From Lycium barbarum (lineage: Eukaryota; Streptophyta; Magnoliopsida; Solanales; Solanaceae): DNA of 64,000 nt. This document shows positions 23,546 through 35,483 of this stretch, in pieces (position 1 is the stretch's first letter; each line of letters opens with the position of its first letter). The stretch spans positions 9,808,336 to 9,872,335 of the forward strand of contig NC_083340.1 in NCBI RefSeq assembly GCF_019175385.1, in the 5' to 3' direction. A program made the position numbers and the translations under genes. The notes under the pieces are model-generated. The model had not been told where the DNA came from. It was given only the letters and a program-made list of their open reading frames with translations, and searched no databases.

Positions 23546-25600
23546 CAAATTATTTTCTTGAAAAGTTAATCTCTTTTTTCTTTTTTGTTATGGGTCAATA
23601 TATTTTCTTGAATTATTTCTTCACACAGTGTCTTCCTCTCCAGGTACTTTTGCAGGAAAACTGGGAGTTATTTTTTTTGGTATATATGAAGTGAAGAAAC
23701 AAAGCTATAATTTTGGAGGTACCAATCACAATCCAAAACAAGAATTAAAGTGATGAGGGCATGTAGATTAGATGTAGGTGAGATTTGTCGTTTTCTTTTC
23801 TTTCTTCATTCTTCTATAATAACTGTAGAGTGGACTATAAAATCATTTTTTGTATATTTTAAATAAAAATACGGGCTTTCTTTAATTTCTTTTCTCGGTA
23901 GTATTATCCACTCCTTTGACTATTTTTATCACTAGTTGAAAATTTTGTCATATTGCTCCTTAAGTTATGTTGTTTCATTTTAACTTACATTTTTAATAAT
24001 TTCACTTTACCTATTAAGTTTAGTGGCGGATCTAGAATTTTTATTTAGGGTGTTTAGAAAAAAAAAACTAAATATACATTGTAATTTTTTATCGAGGATG
24101 TTCAAAAGTTAACATATACACACAAATACAAAAATTTACCCTATATATACACTGTAATTTTTGTCGAGGGTATTCGGGTGAACACCCTGGCCACCAAGTA
24201 GATCCGCCCCTGATTAGGTCCTCAATTTTGTTTAAAATGACAAACTTAACACAAATAACAATAATAATTTAAAAACTTAAGGGTACAACTCTTAACTATA
24301 TTAATGAGATGATGTAGGCTTCAAATTTCTTTTTTTTTTTTTTGAGAAAGAGAATTGGTATATAACATCTTCAAAGTTGTTATTGGTACGCGAATGTTGC
24401 ATAATTGTCTTTGTATCGGAGGAGCAGCAAATGATTTATCCTATGATCGAATAGATGAATTTTTCATTTTTACGACTAATTTTTAATAAAAATTGCTAAG
24501 AATAAAAAAAAAATATTATTCAAATCCTACTTTTTTTTAGAACGAGTTGAATCTGCGTCTCTTTTAGGTTTTAACTGAACTAATTTAAAAAGAATGCTAA
24601 AGCTAAAAAGGGGAGGAACAAATCTTAGCACTGGTTCATCAAGAATAGTTTGAAGGAATATCGTGCAAGATTGCTAGGTATGGGCGACAACTGAAAGCTG
24701 CTTCAATGATGGTAGAATAGGAACGTACTTGGGGTCCAAAGGGAATGGAATGTGATATTTATGACCATACTTAGCACAATTTTGTTACTGAAGCAAAAGA
24801 GGAATGGCAGGGGAGGGGAGGGAAAAAAGAACCCATTCGATTAAGTGATTGAAAATAGATGATAAACAATAAATGTTGGACGAATATGTTTTAAAGAAAT
24901 AATACTTTAGCTTATTAAAAACTAGCTGAACTCATGATTTGTTGCACTCATCAATTTTCGAAGTGTGAACATGTTATGAGAGATTTAATTAGTAGACTTT
25001 AATAGAAATATGACTTATTTGAGAGTTTTTATTTTATTGGTTTTGGAATTCATGAATCATGATATATGTAGAAAGCAAAAAAAAAAAATTGCTGGATTTT
25101 CTTCGCAAGTATTTGTCGAGTTGAAGAAATAACAAAAGTGAAAATATAAGTTTACCTTTTTGTGATCTTTTACACATCTCTCAACTATATCTCTTATGAG
25201 TTCCCGGACATTGTTATAAATCAAATTAGACGTTGGATGCGAGAGTGGAAAATAAGGTTAGATAATTAAGAAGAAATATTGATCTATATGCATTAACAAT
25301 GTAAAATGAGTTTTTCTTATTAGATATATTTACTGATGGTGTATAATGCAAAAATGGTAAAATATCATACTCATATTTTAAGTAACAGCGTTTTAGCGAT
25401 TTTAACACTTTGTAAAAGATTCGAATGAAGCAGGTCTGTTCAACGCTAATAAGTAATTGTGAAAAATATAAATATTTTAATGGTCTCAAATTTGAATAAC
25501 TCTCAACTCAGATCTTCCTCAAATGAAAATAAATAAGGTTTTACTTTCTTTTTACCTTAGCATTACACTCAAGGGAAAAATCTAAGTTCGTTTTTGAAGA
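23546..25600. other. Intergenic DNA upstream of the thioesterase gene
   Basis: The first few hundred bases should include the minus-strand promoter and 5' UTR. I could not pick a convincing TATA box or start site. The rest is AT-rich with no coding exon, apart from a short hAT-like MITE at about 24021-24217. Confidence 0.5.
24021..24217. mobile_element. Short hAT-like MITE (GGCGGATCTAGA family)
   Basis: Left end 'gtggcggatctagaa', right end 'agatccgcccctg'. These are inverted to each other and match the CAGGGGCGGATCTAG MITEs common in nightshades. The left terminus is degraded and the target duplication is not clear. Confidence 0.6.
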
Positions 25601-27158
25601 AAAAAAATGCCTAATTCGAATCTTTGATATGACGCTTCACATACATTTATGATGTAATTGTTGGGTTAATTGTTCCAAAGATACTCATAACATAGTGTGA
25701 TATTGTCTGTTTTGGGCTTGGCCCGTACGATTTTCTCTAAAAGGTCTCGCACCATTAAGAGTATCCAACACTTATAAGTAGCTCATTTTTTCTTTTCAGC
25801 TACCAATGTGGTGCTTCGTTCGCACACCCAACAGTAATTACGTAAAAAAGTTTAACATACATAATTAGTAGTCATTTAATTCGCCTAATAAAATAGCACT
25901 TGTAATATTATGATTTCGTTCAAACAACAACAACAACATATCCAGTGTATTCTCACAAGTGGGGTCAGGGGAAGGTAGGATATATGCAGACCTTATCCCT
26001 ATCTTTGTAGGGTAGGGAGATTGTTTCTGATAGACCCTCGCCTCGAGAGAAAAAAAGATTTAAAGTATGATATCAAGATAAATATGGCAACAAAGTAGTA
26101 AGATAAAAGCAAAAGAAGAAACAGATAGTAGTACACCTTGAAGAAAAGAATCTACGCGATTACTAACTAATTCTACTGATAAGGACAATACTTTGCTACC
26201 ACTAACCTCTTATCCTAATCCTCAACCTCCACACTTTTCTATCTAGTGTCATGTCCTCAGTAAGCTGGAGTTGTGTCATGTCTTGTCTAATCACCTCCCC
26301 GCAATTCTTCTTCGGTCTACCTCGACTTCTTCTAACACCTATTATAGCCAACCCCTCATACATCCTTAATGGCGCATTCACACACCTCTTCTTCACATGC
26401 CTGAACCATATCAGTATCGTTTTCTTCATCTTGTTGTCACGACCCAACCCGATGAGTCGTGACGTGAGTGTCTGACCTCTACTGACCAAACACCCCCTGA
26501 ACTCATAACTGAATCATACTGAACATTAAGAGCCCATAAGAAACTTAAACTGATCTCATATTGCCTACTCAAGGGGCGACATCATGAACTCTGTACATTT
26601 ACATACATACAAGCTGAAAGAACAGTGCAAGACAACTAGGCTGCTATATATACTGTACATAAAAGAATAGGAGCCGACAAGGCTACATCATCTGACGTAC
26701 ACATACATCTATCTACAGACCTCTAGTGGAATAGCAAACTATAGAAAGGACAGGACAAGGCCCCGTCATACTCATGTGCATATACATATCCAAAAGAAGG
26801 GCATACCAAAATAGACTGTAGCTCCGGAATGAGATGGAGCGCATCAACTACTGCTGAGTGAAGTGCTTACGGCACTGGACCACCTGTTTGTCTACCTGAA
26901 CCTGCGAGCATGAACGCAGCCCCCCCGGAGCAATAGGGGAGTCAGTACGGATAATGTACTGAGTATGTAAGGCATAAGAGCAACATAAGTATAAACATGA
27001 GAATCATGAACGAAATCTGGAACTCAAAGCTAAACTGACTGTCTGCATAGATTTGTATGAACAAGTATCTGTATAACTGACAATGCCTCTGTGGGCGCAT
27101 AATCTGCATACTCTCAATGATAATCATGCTCATGTATATAAATATAGGTCATAGTGTT

Positions 27159-27262
27159 GAGGAACGTTCAGCCCGATCCATATCATATAATAGTGCCGAG
27201 GAACGTACGACCCGATCCATATATTATATCATAATGCCGAGGAACGTACGGCCCAATCCATA
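27159..27262. repeat. Tandem units within the solo LTR
   Basis: The block 'gccgaggaacgtacggcc' plus '(c/a)gatccatat' occurs three times with small changes, spaced about 30-45 bases apart. Confidence 0.8.
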
Positions 27263-28419
27263 TATCATCATCAAGGTGCAATAGCTGATCAGGTAGTAAT
27301 GCGTATATAACGCCTATCCATTTTTCTATACCCCATATACATATAATATACGCATATATGACGCCTTCTGGTCACGGGTCAATGTGCATATGAATTTATG
27401 AATACAATGTATGTATAAACTGAGTGCATAAAACTCTTGGAGTGATGCATGGTCGTACTATCTCCGATGAACATCTTTTGAGCTAACATCATCAATATAG
27501 GAAATCTCAAGACCCATGAACAGAAGGAACAATCATACGGGGTATAGGAGCATCGAAGACTGACACACTCCTAATGTTTCTAAGAGTGGAGTAATATGGA
27601 AGCTCATTTGATTTCTTGTTGGCTCATAACATAGGAGCATGCCAAAAGAAGAAGGAATAGCCTTAGCATACCTTAACGTCGCCTTAATCGTTTAACGCTC
27701 TCCTTCCACGTTCACAAGATCTACATTAAAAGGATCATACTAAGGTTAGGTCTTAAAGACACTCTTAAGCCCAAACTAGAATAATTCATGAGCTAGAGAA
27801 AATTGGGCAGCATTTCCCCTGCTTTATTGATTTCCATCATATTTCAAAACAACTCCCAAACAACTATAATAACATCCACAATATCATAACCAAGTAGTCA
27901 CATTTCATTAAGCTTCACAATTCATTCTAACATTCAACTTATACCAACAACTTCACGTCAATCCTTTACACAATCGCACACAACACTTTCTTGTTATCGT
28001 TATTACCCTTCATAACATTCTAACAATGATAACCCAAGGTACGTTGCTACTCACCATACCATAAATTCTACATTTGAACCTCCTCTTCTACTATTTCCCT
28101 CATCCAAGTTACCCAACAACCAAACATACTCAAAAACATGAAATAGTCATGGAAACTAACCTTTTATATTATAGAGATGAGCTTTGGGTCAAGTTACTAA
28201 CTTGTATGAAAACCCTAGCTTCAATACCAAAGAAAATCTTGAGTTCTACCTTCCAACACTTGGATCCTTTGATTCTTGCTATTTAATCTCTAATCTCCCT
28301 TAGGTTTGTGGAGAATAAGTTTGAGGGAGGATTCTAGGGCTTTTAAGACTTGGGGAAATGTTGGAAATGAATTAAATGCACTAGGGTCGTCCATATATAA
28401 ACTTTTTAAAAAGCTGGGC

Positions 28420-28570
28420 CGACTCGATTATACGAACCATTATACGGTCCTTATAACTTATACGGACCGTATAAATGGACCGTATAATCCCACTATGGAA
28501 ACACCACTTTCTGCCATGGTTATACGAACTATTTATACGGTCCGTATAAGTGGTCGTATAACCCATAGTT
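28420..28570. repeat. Palindrome cluster in the solo LTR
   Basis: Near-perfect palindromes around TATACGGACCGTATA (28459-28473) and TTATACGGTCCGTATAA (28533-28549), with further tatacg/cgtata half sites between. The two palindromes can also pair with each other. Confidence 0.85.
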
Positions 28571-29880
28571 TTTTCGAAAACTTCTCTCGACGATTCGTTT
28601 GACTCCCAATCCTTGTGGAACCTTCTAGGCACTTATATAACACTTCATTAACCATCTAAAGAGCCCTATAGCTCTTCCTCAAAACATTACTAAATAATTA
28701 CCAACTCGATAATTGCTAAACTTCCCCAAACACAACTTATACTTCACTTCCTTCGACGAACTTAATTTCTCCTATCCGTAATACTTCAAAAACCTTGTAG
28801 TATACACCTTTAAACCACCAAATACCCTCTTTGGAATCACATGGGCTTCGTGTTCACCTTAGGCTTGCGTTAGTCTATCCACCACACAACAACACGAAAT
28901 GCCTGAGGTGTAACACTTATCCTCCATAGGAGCCCACTTCTACCTTGTCCCGTATAAATTCGTTCCTAACCAAATTCATCCTAGTATACCTACACATCAA
29001 CCGGAGTATCCTCATCTCCACTACACTCATCTTTTAGACGTAAGCGTTCTTGACTGGCCAACATTCTGCTCCATATAACAAACTTTGTCTAACCACCACT
29101 ATGTAGAATTTACCTTTAAGCCTTGTGACATATTCTTATCGCACAGTACCTCGATCCGAGCCTCTATTCACCCACCCCGCTCCAATATGATGAGTGACTC
29201 ATCATCAATCTTTCCGTCTCCTTAGATTATGGACCCAAGATACTTGAAACTATCCTTATTAGGTAGGACTTGTGCATTGAGCTTCACTTCCATCTCGCCT
29301 CTTGCGTCACGCCACTGAACTTACACTCTAAATTCTCTATCTTAGTCCTGCTTAGCCTAAAACCTTTAGACTCCAGGATCTGTCGCCAAACTTCCAGCCT
29401 ATCGTTAACTCCCTCACGTGACTCGTCAATCAGTACTATGTCATTGGTGAATAGCATACACTACGACACCTCCTCTTGAATTTGTTGTGTCAATTCATCC
29501 ATTACTAAGACATCCATCACTAAGACAAATAAAAACGAGCTAAGGGTTGATCCGTGATGCAACCCTATCATGACCCGGAAGTGCTCTGAGTCTTCCCTCC
29601 CCCCTCCCCCAATTCTAACCCGGGTCTTGACTCCATCATACACGTCCTTTATGATGAACATGTATTCAAACAATTTTAAAAATATCAACTATAAGATTGT
29701 GATAATTATTACTACTTTCTATATAGTTTCAAATTCAAAAATATTAATTTCATTAAAAAAATGCCGAATATGACGCTTTATAAACATTTATGATGTAACT
29801 ACATAAAAAGGTTTAACACACATAATTAGTACTCATCTCGCCCAATAAAATAGCACTTATAATATATGATTTTATTCAAG

Positions 29881-30930
29881 CAATTTTAAAAATAGTAACT
29901 ATAAGATAGTGATAAATATTTCTTTTTTAGTCTGCTCTTAATTTCGAAACTAAAGGCAAAGTATTGGGGAGCAATACGTAATTAATTTTCGAAATAGAGA
30001 AAAACCAAGGAAAGACACAGAACTGGGTAAACAGTAGGAGAAGGTTGAAACCCATTAACAGCCTTTCAGTCAAGTAAGCACAACAAACCCTAATCAATGA
30101 TTTCTTCTTTTTATTTGCTTAATGATCAATTTGACTTGAAAATTTGTCCCATTTATTTGAGTATTTTTCAACATATCAAAGAAATGTGTGCATTGCAGCA
30201 AGTTCATTTCAGTTGATTTTCTTGATTTTGGGTAAAACATTTAAATTCGTTCTTGGGTTTTTGTTTATATGCAGAATTTAATAGCAAAAATTGTTCTTTT
30301 GGAACATATATGCTAGTTGTTTCTGTTGTAGTAAAAAGGGTACTAAATTTAGGTCTCATTTTAATACTTTCCAAATTTGTCTTGTTAAACTGTGTGTTTT
30401 TGCATTAATGGTATTCAGTATTTCAATACTTTGAACAGTCATTTTATTTAGGTTGTGCAGATGGTTGGATGCAATTTATTTGATAAACTAGTGTATTATG
30501 TATGCAGTGTGTATGAGTGTATTATGTATGCAGTGTGTTGTCATACTGCTAAATTTTTGGTTGTTGTCAGTTCAGTTCATTACAGAAGCTTCGAGATTAG
30601 TTCGGGGTCTATGATTGCCACTGTCGTTTATTTAAGCTATTAGACTTTTTGTTTTGTATTATTTTTTCACATTTTGTATGATATGTGATCTCCTTAGCCT
30701 TACCATATCCATTTGCATCAATGCATTTCCTTTGATTTATCATTGTTTCATTAGGATGATCAACTCAAAGCTGTGGTGCAACGTATGTTATATGTTTTGT
30801 TATTATTGACAAAACTCTTTAACGGGTTTACAAAGATACAAATTTTTAATGATGGTTTTGCTGCTTTATTCTTTCCTTATTGTAGAACTTTACAGAGGTT
30901 AGTGATCAGTTAGCGCTTCGTGGGGCTTTG
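29881..30930 (+). promoter_or_regulatory. Upstream region and probable 5' UTR of MED32
   Basis: About 30000-30080 looks like a 5' leader. A possible donor (gtaagc at 30074) and an acceptor (attgtag, ending near 30885) suggest an intron in the 5' UTR. The first base of transcription and a TATA box could not be placed. This is an inference from splice-like signals only. Confidence 0.35.
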
Positions 30931-31368
30931 ATGGATAGTATTGTAGATGCACTGAACAGTGCATATCAAGAGTATGTTGCAGCAGCAGCTGCTGCACTTG
31001 AATCAAAGGAGAATTCAAATGGTCAGAAAACAGCAGCAACTGATGCTGCATTAGAAAACTTTAAGCAACGATGGGAGCTGTTCAGGGTTGCTTGTGATCA
31101 GGCAGAGGAATTTGTGGAGTCAGTTAAGCAAAGAATAGGTTCCGAGTGTCTTGTGGATGAGGCTACTGGAACTGTTTCAGGGAAGCCTGGGCAATCAGCT
31201 GCAAGTGGCCTTCAACCCATTAGTGCTGTTAGGTTGGAGCAGATGAGTAAAGCTGTCAGATGGTTAGTGATAGAACTGCAACATGGTTCTGGAGCGAGTA
31301 GTGCTTCAGCACATCCGAATCCTTCTGCTCCATTTGATGCCAGATTTTCTGAAGATGCAGCTCAATAG
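30931..31368 (+). CDS. MED32: Mediator complex subunit MED32
   Basis: A plant-specific tail-module subunit of Mediator, which links transcription factors to RNA polymerase II in the nucleus (family knowledge). The frame is one exon of 145 codons plus stop. The first in-frame ATG is at 30931; the preceding TTG is not a plausible start. Seen directly: MDSIVDALNSAYQEYV at the N-terminus, an alanine-rich helix (residues about 17-23), and the highly conserved block from FKQRWELFRVACDQAEEFV to VKQRIGSECLVDEATG (about 44-80). Also seen are a KPGQ motif and a helical LEQMSKAVRWLVIELQ segment (about 105-120). Length is typical (about 145-155 aa). The stop codon is followed directly by GTATAA, so a 3'-UTR intron is possible. 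The gene is complete and shows no lesion. Confidence 0.9.
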   Translation: MDSIVDALNSAYQEYVAAAAAALESKENSNGQKTAATDAALENFKQRWELFRVACDQAEEFVESVKQRIGSECLVDEATGTVSGKPGQSAASGLQPISAVRLEQMSKAVRWLVIELQHGSGASSASAHPNPSAPFDARFSEDAAQ

Positions 31369-31735
31369 GTATAATTACTTCTTGTCCTCTTTGATTTCGT
31401 TGACTATGTTAAATAATCTGGAACAAATTTGTACTATTATTTAATGAACTATTAGTAATAGGCTTTATTTCCTAGACTTGATGAAGCATGCAAGTGCTAG
31501 AATGTTTCCTTGGAACTGAAACTGATGCCCATGTAAGAGCTGCTATTACATTTTACTCATAAGTGCTTACAATTCCACGTTTTGCGTCATAGTAACGATT
31601 TGCTTCAGCAGTTTCTATTGGATATCCTCACGGTTTTAACTTCTTTAAGGTGTTAGGTTTGATTGAGTCATGCATCATTGAGGTTCTTTTTTCCTCCCAT
31701 TCAACAAGCAAAATAAAAGACCTATCATGCTTTTT

Positions 31736-31971
31736 TTTTTTTGATGACATGGGAACCCGCAGCCGCTACCCTTCGGGTGCTCACAGGGTAAACCCAGCTC
31801 ATGTGCAATAGCTCGCAAACCACATAGGAGAGGCAACCCGCACTAGGCAAGCCCGGTGCGACGAGTTCGACCCAGAAGACAAATCCCGTACTGTCGTAGG
31901 CAGGGGGTTTCGAACCTGAGACCTCCATTATGAAAGCCCCATGCTCAACCAACTGAGCCACCCTTGCGGGT
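31736..31971 (-). mobile_element. TS-type tRNA-derived SINE, full length
   Basis: A 16-bp target duplication (acctatcatgcttttt) at 31720-31735 and 31972-31987. On the minus strand it begins with a tRNA-like head: ACCCGCAAGGGTGGCTCAGT, box A GTGGCTCAGTTGG and box B GGTTCGAAACCCC. It ends with a short A-rich tail (T run at 31736-31741). It lies 0.37 kb past the MED32 stop, in its 3' UTR, a 3'-UTR intron or the flank. A related copy lies at about 57120-57352. Confidence 0.9.
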
Positions 31972-31987
31972 ACCTATCATGCTTTTT

Positions 31988-33240
31988 AAAATGCTTCATA
32001 TTGTATTATATTTGGAGATTTGTTGGTTGGCTGGTCTTCTATCAACTCCTGGTTGATAGAAAAGTAGTAGAAGCTAACAAAACCGCTTTTAGTAGCATAA
32101 TATGTTATCTTCCATCAGAATGAATTACTGTGAGTAACCACTATTTTCTGCAGCAATTATGTACTATCTTTACTGATTAAGCTTAGTTTGACCCAACATT
32201 TCTGACAGACGAGTGGAAACTAGAAAAATCATGGTTGCTTTGTATTCTATGCTCGTCGCTGTAAAACAAAGGACAACAGTTAATTGTGCCTGTTTTCAGG
32301 TAACTATGAAGTGTGGTGATCAGCAGGGACAAACAGAAAATCTACTATGCCTCAGTAAGCCGCTAAAGTTGTACGTTTGATGTATCTAGTCATGTTTTAA
32401 CACTGTAGAAGAAATGCTTGGGAATGATATTTCTCAAACACCTCTACCGCTCTCCCTCCCTCCCCATCTTATGAGAAGATCTAGCGAGTTTATGTTTGTA
32501 TTTTCAAGGCTCAGAGATTCACTCGCAGTATGAGCTACCTCACTGTTTGCGTTATTCAGCTCTCTAATCCACATCCCTCTATGTTTAAGCATACCACATA
32601 TACAAACAGGCGCTATGTATTACTATGTTTTCAAGTATTTACGCTTTTAAAGTTTGTTATACAAATGGTAGTTTATATCGTTTGTTTCAAAAGGCTCAAA
32701 CTTATTGTTTGGTGTAGGTTTTTTTGATTTTTGTATATTCATAATGATAATATCTGGGATGATTTTAATTGCCTTTCGTAAAGAATTGTATCTCTGAGGT
32801 ATTGTAAGGTGTCTTGTTAGGTAGTTGTGTTAACGCTGATGAACTCACTGAGTCGTCTCTGGAGACTCTACGCTTTTGGGTGTAGCGCCTTATCTATCTC
32901 CTCGCTCCTTCAAACCCTCAATAACATCGATTTGTACTTATAAAAACTTGCTTCATTATTAGAAAGAAGATTTTCCAAAATTCCAAGTGCCAATTTCCAT
33001 TTCATAATTGGAATTAAGAGGCCTTACTAATAGAATTTTACTATGAAGACAATAATATCACGTTGTATAAAAGAAATACACCGTCATGCTTTTGTGGCAC
33101 CAAGCAAAAGTGCTTTATTAAATATTGGATTGAGACAAACTTAAATGGAGCAACATGGACATTGAAAATTTGTATAGCCAGCTGAACTTGCTTGGAATGG
33201 AGATGTAGTTGTAACCTAAAAAGCATCTTATTAAGGGCAA
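31988..33240. other. MED32 3' flank, no second gene seen
   Basis: A candidate acceptor (tttcag near 32300) followed by text without a long frame could be a distal 3'-UTR exon. Otherwise no feature can be supported. Confidence 0.4.
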
Positions 33241-34320
33241 CTTACATAAATAATTAATTTTAATGCTTGCTTTCAATCTGTAGGTACTTTTTTGCTATTT
33301 ACAATTGTTGCTACATTTAGGCATTTCGCTGTATTTGATCGCATTTCAGTGTATTTGAATACACTGTTCAGTTGTATCCAACCTTATCTGATGTCACATG
33401 TATTTGACTGTATTTGGATACATGCGACCTTAATTTCTCTGAATACATGTGTATTTCAGCGAGCTAATTTGGTAGATTTTACTGTATTCGAATATTATGT
33501 TTTGTTGTATCTCAATATTTAAGCGCGCTACTTGGTGTACTTGACTGTATTCGAATATTTTGTTCCGTTGTATCTAAATATTTGAGCAAGCTAACTTGAT
33601 GTATTTGACAGTGTTCATAATGTCTAGATAGGTTATTAATCTATTTATGCATTTTACTCTTCATATTAAGTAATATGTATATATAAAAGTTGAATACAGA
33701 AAATACAGACTTGTGTTGATACTATAATGCATAAATACATTTGTCAGAAAATTCAAAATTGCATATATACTACAATGCATAAATTTAGACAAAATACACA
33801 TGTATATGTGTGAAATACATTTGATATAAATACAGACTTCAATAGATACTACAATGCCTAAATACACTCAGATATGGAGATACAAGAAATATCCAGATCT
33901 GGAGATACAAGAAATACACTCCGGCGGCACTCTTCCTTTCAGATTTGAGTTCAATTTTATCTCAAAAATCACTTAGGATTTTCAGATATAACAAAGCAAA
34001 ATAACTTAGGGTTTCAGATACAAATCTGTATGAACTACAAAAAGACGAAGTAGTTGATGGAGGGCCGGCGGTGAAGGTGAACGACGACAGCTTCGGGTAT
34101 TGAAAACCTCACTCCGATCCTAATCACATGGTTCGGAGAAGACGCGGCTCGGATCTGAATTTGAAATGAGTAGATCAATTGGTGAGTCACCGAAAATATA
34201 AAGGAGTAAAGAAGCACTGATGGTGTCACCGGAGAGAGGGAAAGGAGAGAGAGAGGCGAGCGCCGAGGGAGAGAGGTGAGGGAGAAGAGAGAGAGGTGAG
34301 GGAGAAATACAAGTCATAAA
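33241..34320. repeat. Low-complexity repeat region, possible MULE-type element
   Basis: Many degenerate copies of 'tgtatttgaatac' and 'gaatacatgtatttg'. A direct ~66-base duplication runs about 33478-33605 (tgtattcgaatatt ... ttgtatct). The region continues with inverted 'aatacagacttgtg' units, then a GC-richer part and a (gagagg)n tract (34240-34310). The outer text (cttacataaataatt versus aatttacaaaatcaattt) is weakly inverted. The element type is not certain. Confidence 0.45.
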
Positions 34321-35186
34321 CCTAATATATTTGGTATGGCTATCAATGGTAATTTACAAAATCAATTTATGCCAAGTAATTTTATCATCAGAGAACTTGT
34401 ATACATGACAGCTAAGCATGAGATCTATCTAGACGGCAAGCGGAGACTAATTCTATAAAGCTTTATGTGTTCGAGCGAAATAACAATGTACATTTTATTT
34501 TCATTGATTTTATGCCCAGACCAAAGACCAGAAGTGTTTAGAGGCAATGTACAATGCCCAAGATAAATTCCACAGAAATATACAGACACTTTATCAAGAT
34601 TCAAAATAATTCTCACATTTAGTTGCTTTCATCCGGATATACAAGGTGGTGAAACAAGCATGGGCGATAATAATGCCAATCTAGGCGAGTAGGCACCACG
34701 AACGGCACAAGCACTTTATATTCGTAAGTCGTAACCAATACTATAAGCAATAGACCATGAGCAGCAGCCTCAAAAAACTCTTTGCAACAACCTTGTGCCT
34801 GTAGGAAGTTGCTCCCTATTCACTTCACTGGTGAAATCAGTTTTTGCAAAATCAGGCTATTGTGATCTAAGAAAGCAAGGCACTTGATCACAAGATGTTC
34901 AATCGGTCCGAAGCTCCACAAAAGGTTGCTACGATGGGTGGAGAGTCGTCAGCTGCCCTACTGTTCTTGAGAAGATAAAACAGCTCAGTAGTTATACCTT
35001 CTAATAGGACTCTGCTGGCAGAATTCCGGTCATTGTTCCTGCATACGTTACCATTTGTCAAAACACATTCTTCCCATTTTCTTCAATTCCTTCGGAGGCT
35101 TAAAGTTCTTCAACCAGCTCTTGATCAACCCGACTTTGATGTGCATGGGGGAGCACACAGAGCCCCAACACCAACATTTGACATCT
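34321..35186. other. Intergenic DNA 3' of the SWIM gene
   Basis: No coding exon is supported. Part is likely the 3' UTR of the minus-strand SWIM gene. Confidence 0.4.
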
Positions 35187-35483
35187 TTAAGCGGTTAGGC
35201 CACTAGTCATGCCAGCATTTTCATCAATGGGATCTATCCTCATGCGCTTTTCAACTTCAGAGGCCTCAGCCATATAGATCAGAGAGGATTATACTTGCTT
35301 GGTTATGGATGAAATTGCACTATCGATTCTGTTATCAACATTCTGTGACCTGGCACTAATGTCTGGCTCCATGGAGTTTCTACATACATCATTCTGCTGG
35401 TTCTTCAAGCATTGATCTCTCTAGAGTTCTCAGCTGAAGCTACACAGAGGGGCTGTGGTTGCTCATCCACCATTGTTGCACAA
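35187..35483 (-). pseudogene. Decayed C-terminal tail of the SWIM gene, now 3' UTR
   Basis: Directly after the stop at 35484-35486 the minus strand continues to look coding, but in changing frames. First comes DCATMVDEQPQPLCVAS after a one-base shift, then CLKNQQNDVCRNSMEPD after another shift, then SSITKQV, a TAA, and SSLIYMAEASEVEKR to SGLTA with a final TAA at 35187-35189. Composition and codon use fit an ancestral extension of about 99 residues, broken by two frameshifts and one stop. Sequence error is an alternative explanation for the shifts. Confidence 0.5.

Larger units (their letters stand above)
26435..28915 (-). mobile_element. Solo LTR, Gypsy type (2.5 kb), inside the LINE
   Basis: On the plus strand it runs tgtcacgaccc to aggtgtaaca. 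On the minus strand it begins TGTTACACCTC and ends GGGTCGTGACA. The flanks cttgt (26430-26434) and cttat (28916-28920) fit a 5-bp target duplication with one change. LINE sequence continues on both sides, and no gag-pol is present. It carries tandem units and strong palindromes. It is related in part to the LTR at 2670-4890 but lies in the opposite orientation. Confidence 0.85.
25926..29664 (-). mobile_element. RTE-like LINE, decayed and split by a solo LTR
   Basis: Reverse-transcriptase fragments read on the minus strand. The upstream part (about 29690-29440) keeps a DVYDGVKTRVR-like motif, GLHHGSTLSSFLF and a changed catalytic block (TNDIVLI in place of the usual (F)ADDIVLI). The downstream part (about 26440-26202) keeps RHVKKRCVNAP, RRSRGRPKK and LTEDMTLDRKVW, the usual C-terminal end of plant LINEs of this class. 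Stops and frameshifts separate them. The 3' end carries the characteristic (TTG)n tail at 25926-25940. Short repeats ttcaaac at 25919-25925 and 29665-29671 may be the target duplication. The element is 5'-truncated and cannot be active. Confidence 0.8.
25604..29880. repeat. Local duplication later split by a LINE
   Basis: The block from 'atgacgctt' through 'taataaaatagcactt' to 'attcaa(a/g)c' occurs at about 25628-25925 and 29769-29872. The block 'aattttaaaaatatcaactataaga' follows at 29672 and again at 29882. If the LINE is removed, 25925 joins 29672 and restores a tandem pair. The LINE therefore arrived after the duplication. Confidence 0.65.

Noticed and set aside
28306..28632. Overlapping open frames on both strands
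   Set aside because: They come from the palindromic part of the solo LTR, where both strands read alike. They show no protein similarity.
31930..31975. tRNA gene candidate (box A and box B present)
   Set aside because: The motifs form the head of a SINE with an A tail and 16-bp target duplication. The acceptor stem does not close.
34035..34317. Minus-strand frames with a Ser/Pro-rich N-terminus
   Set aside because: The composition comes from a GAGAGG-type simple repeat. It resembles a plant 5' UTR more than a protein, and no continuing exon was found.
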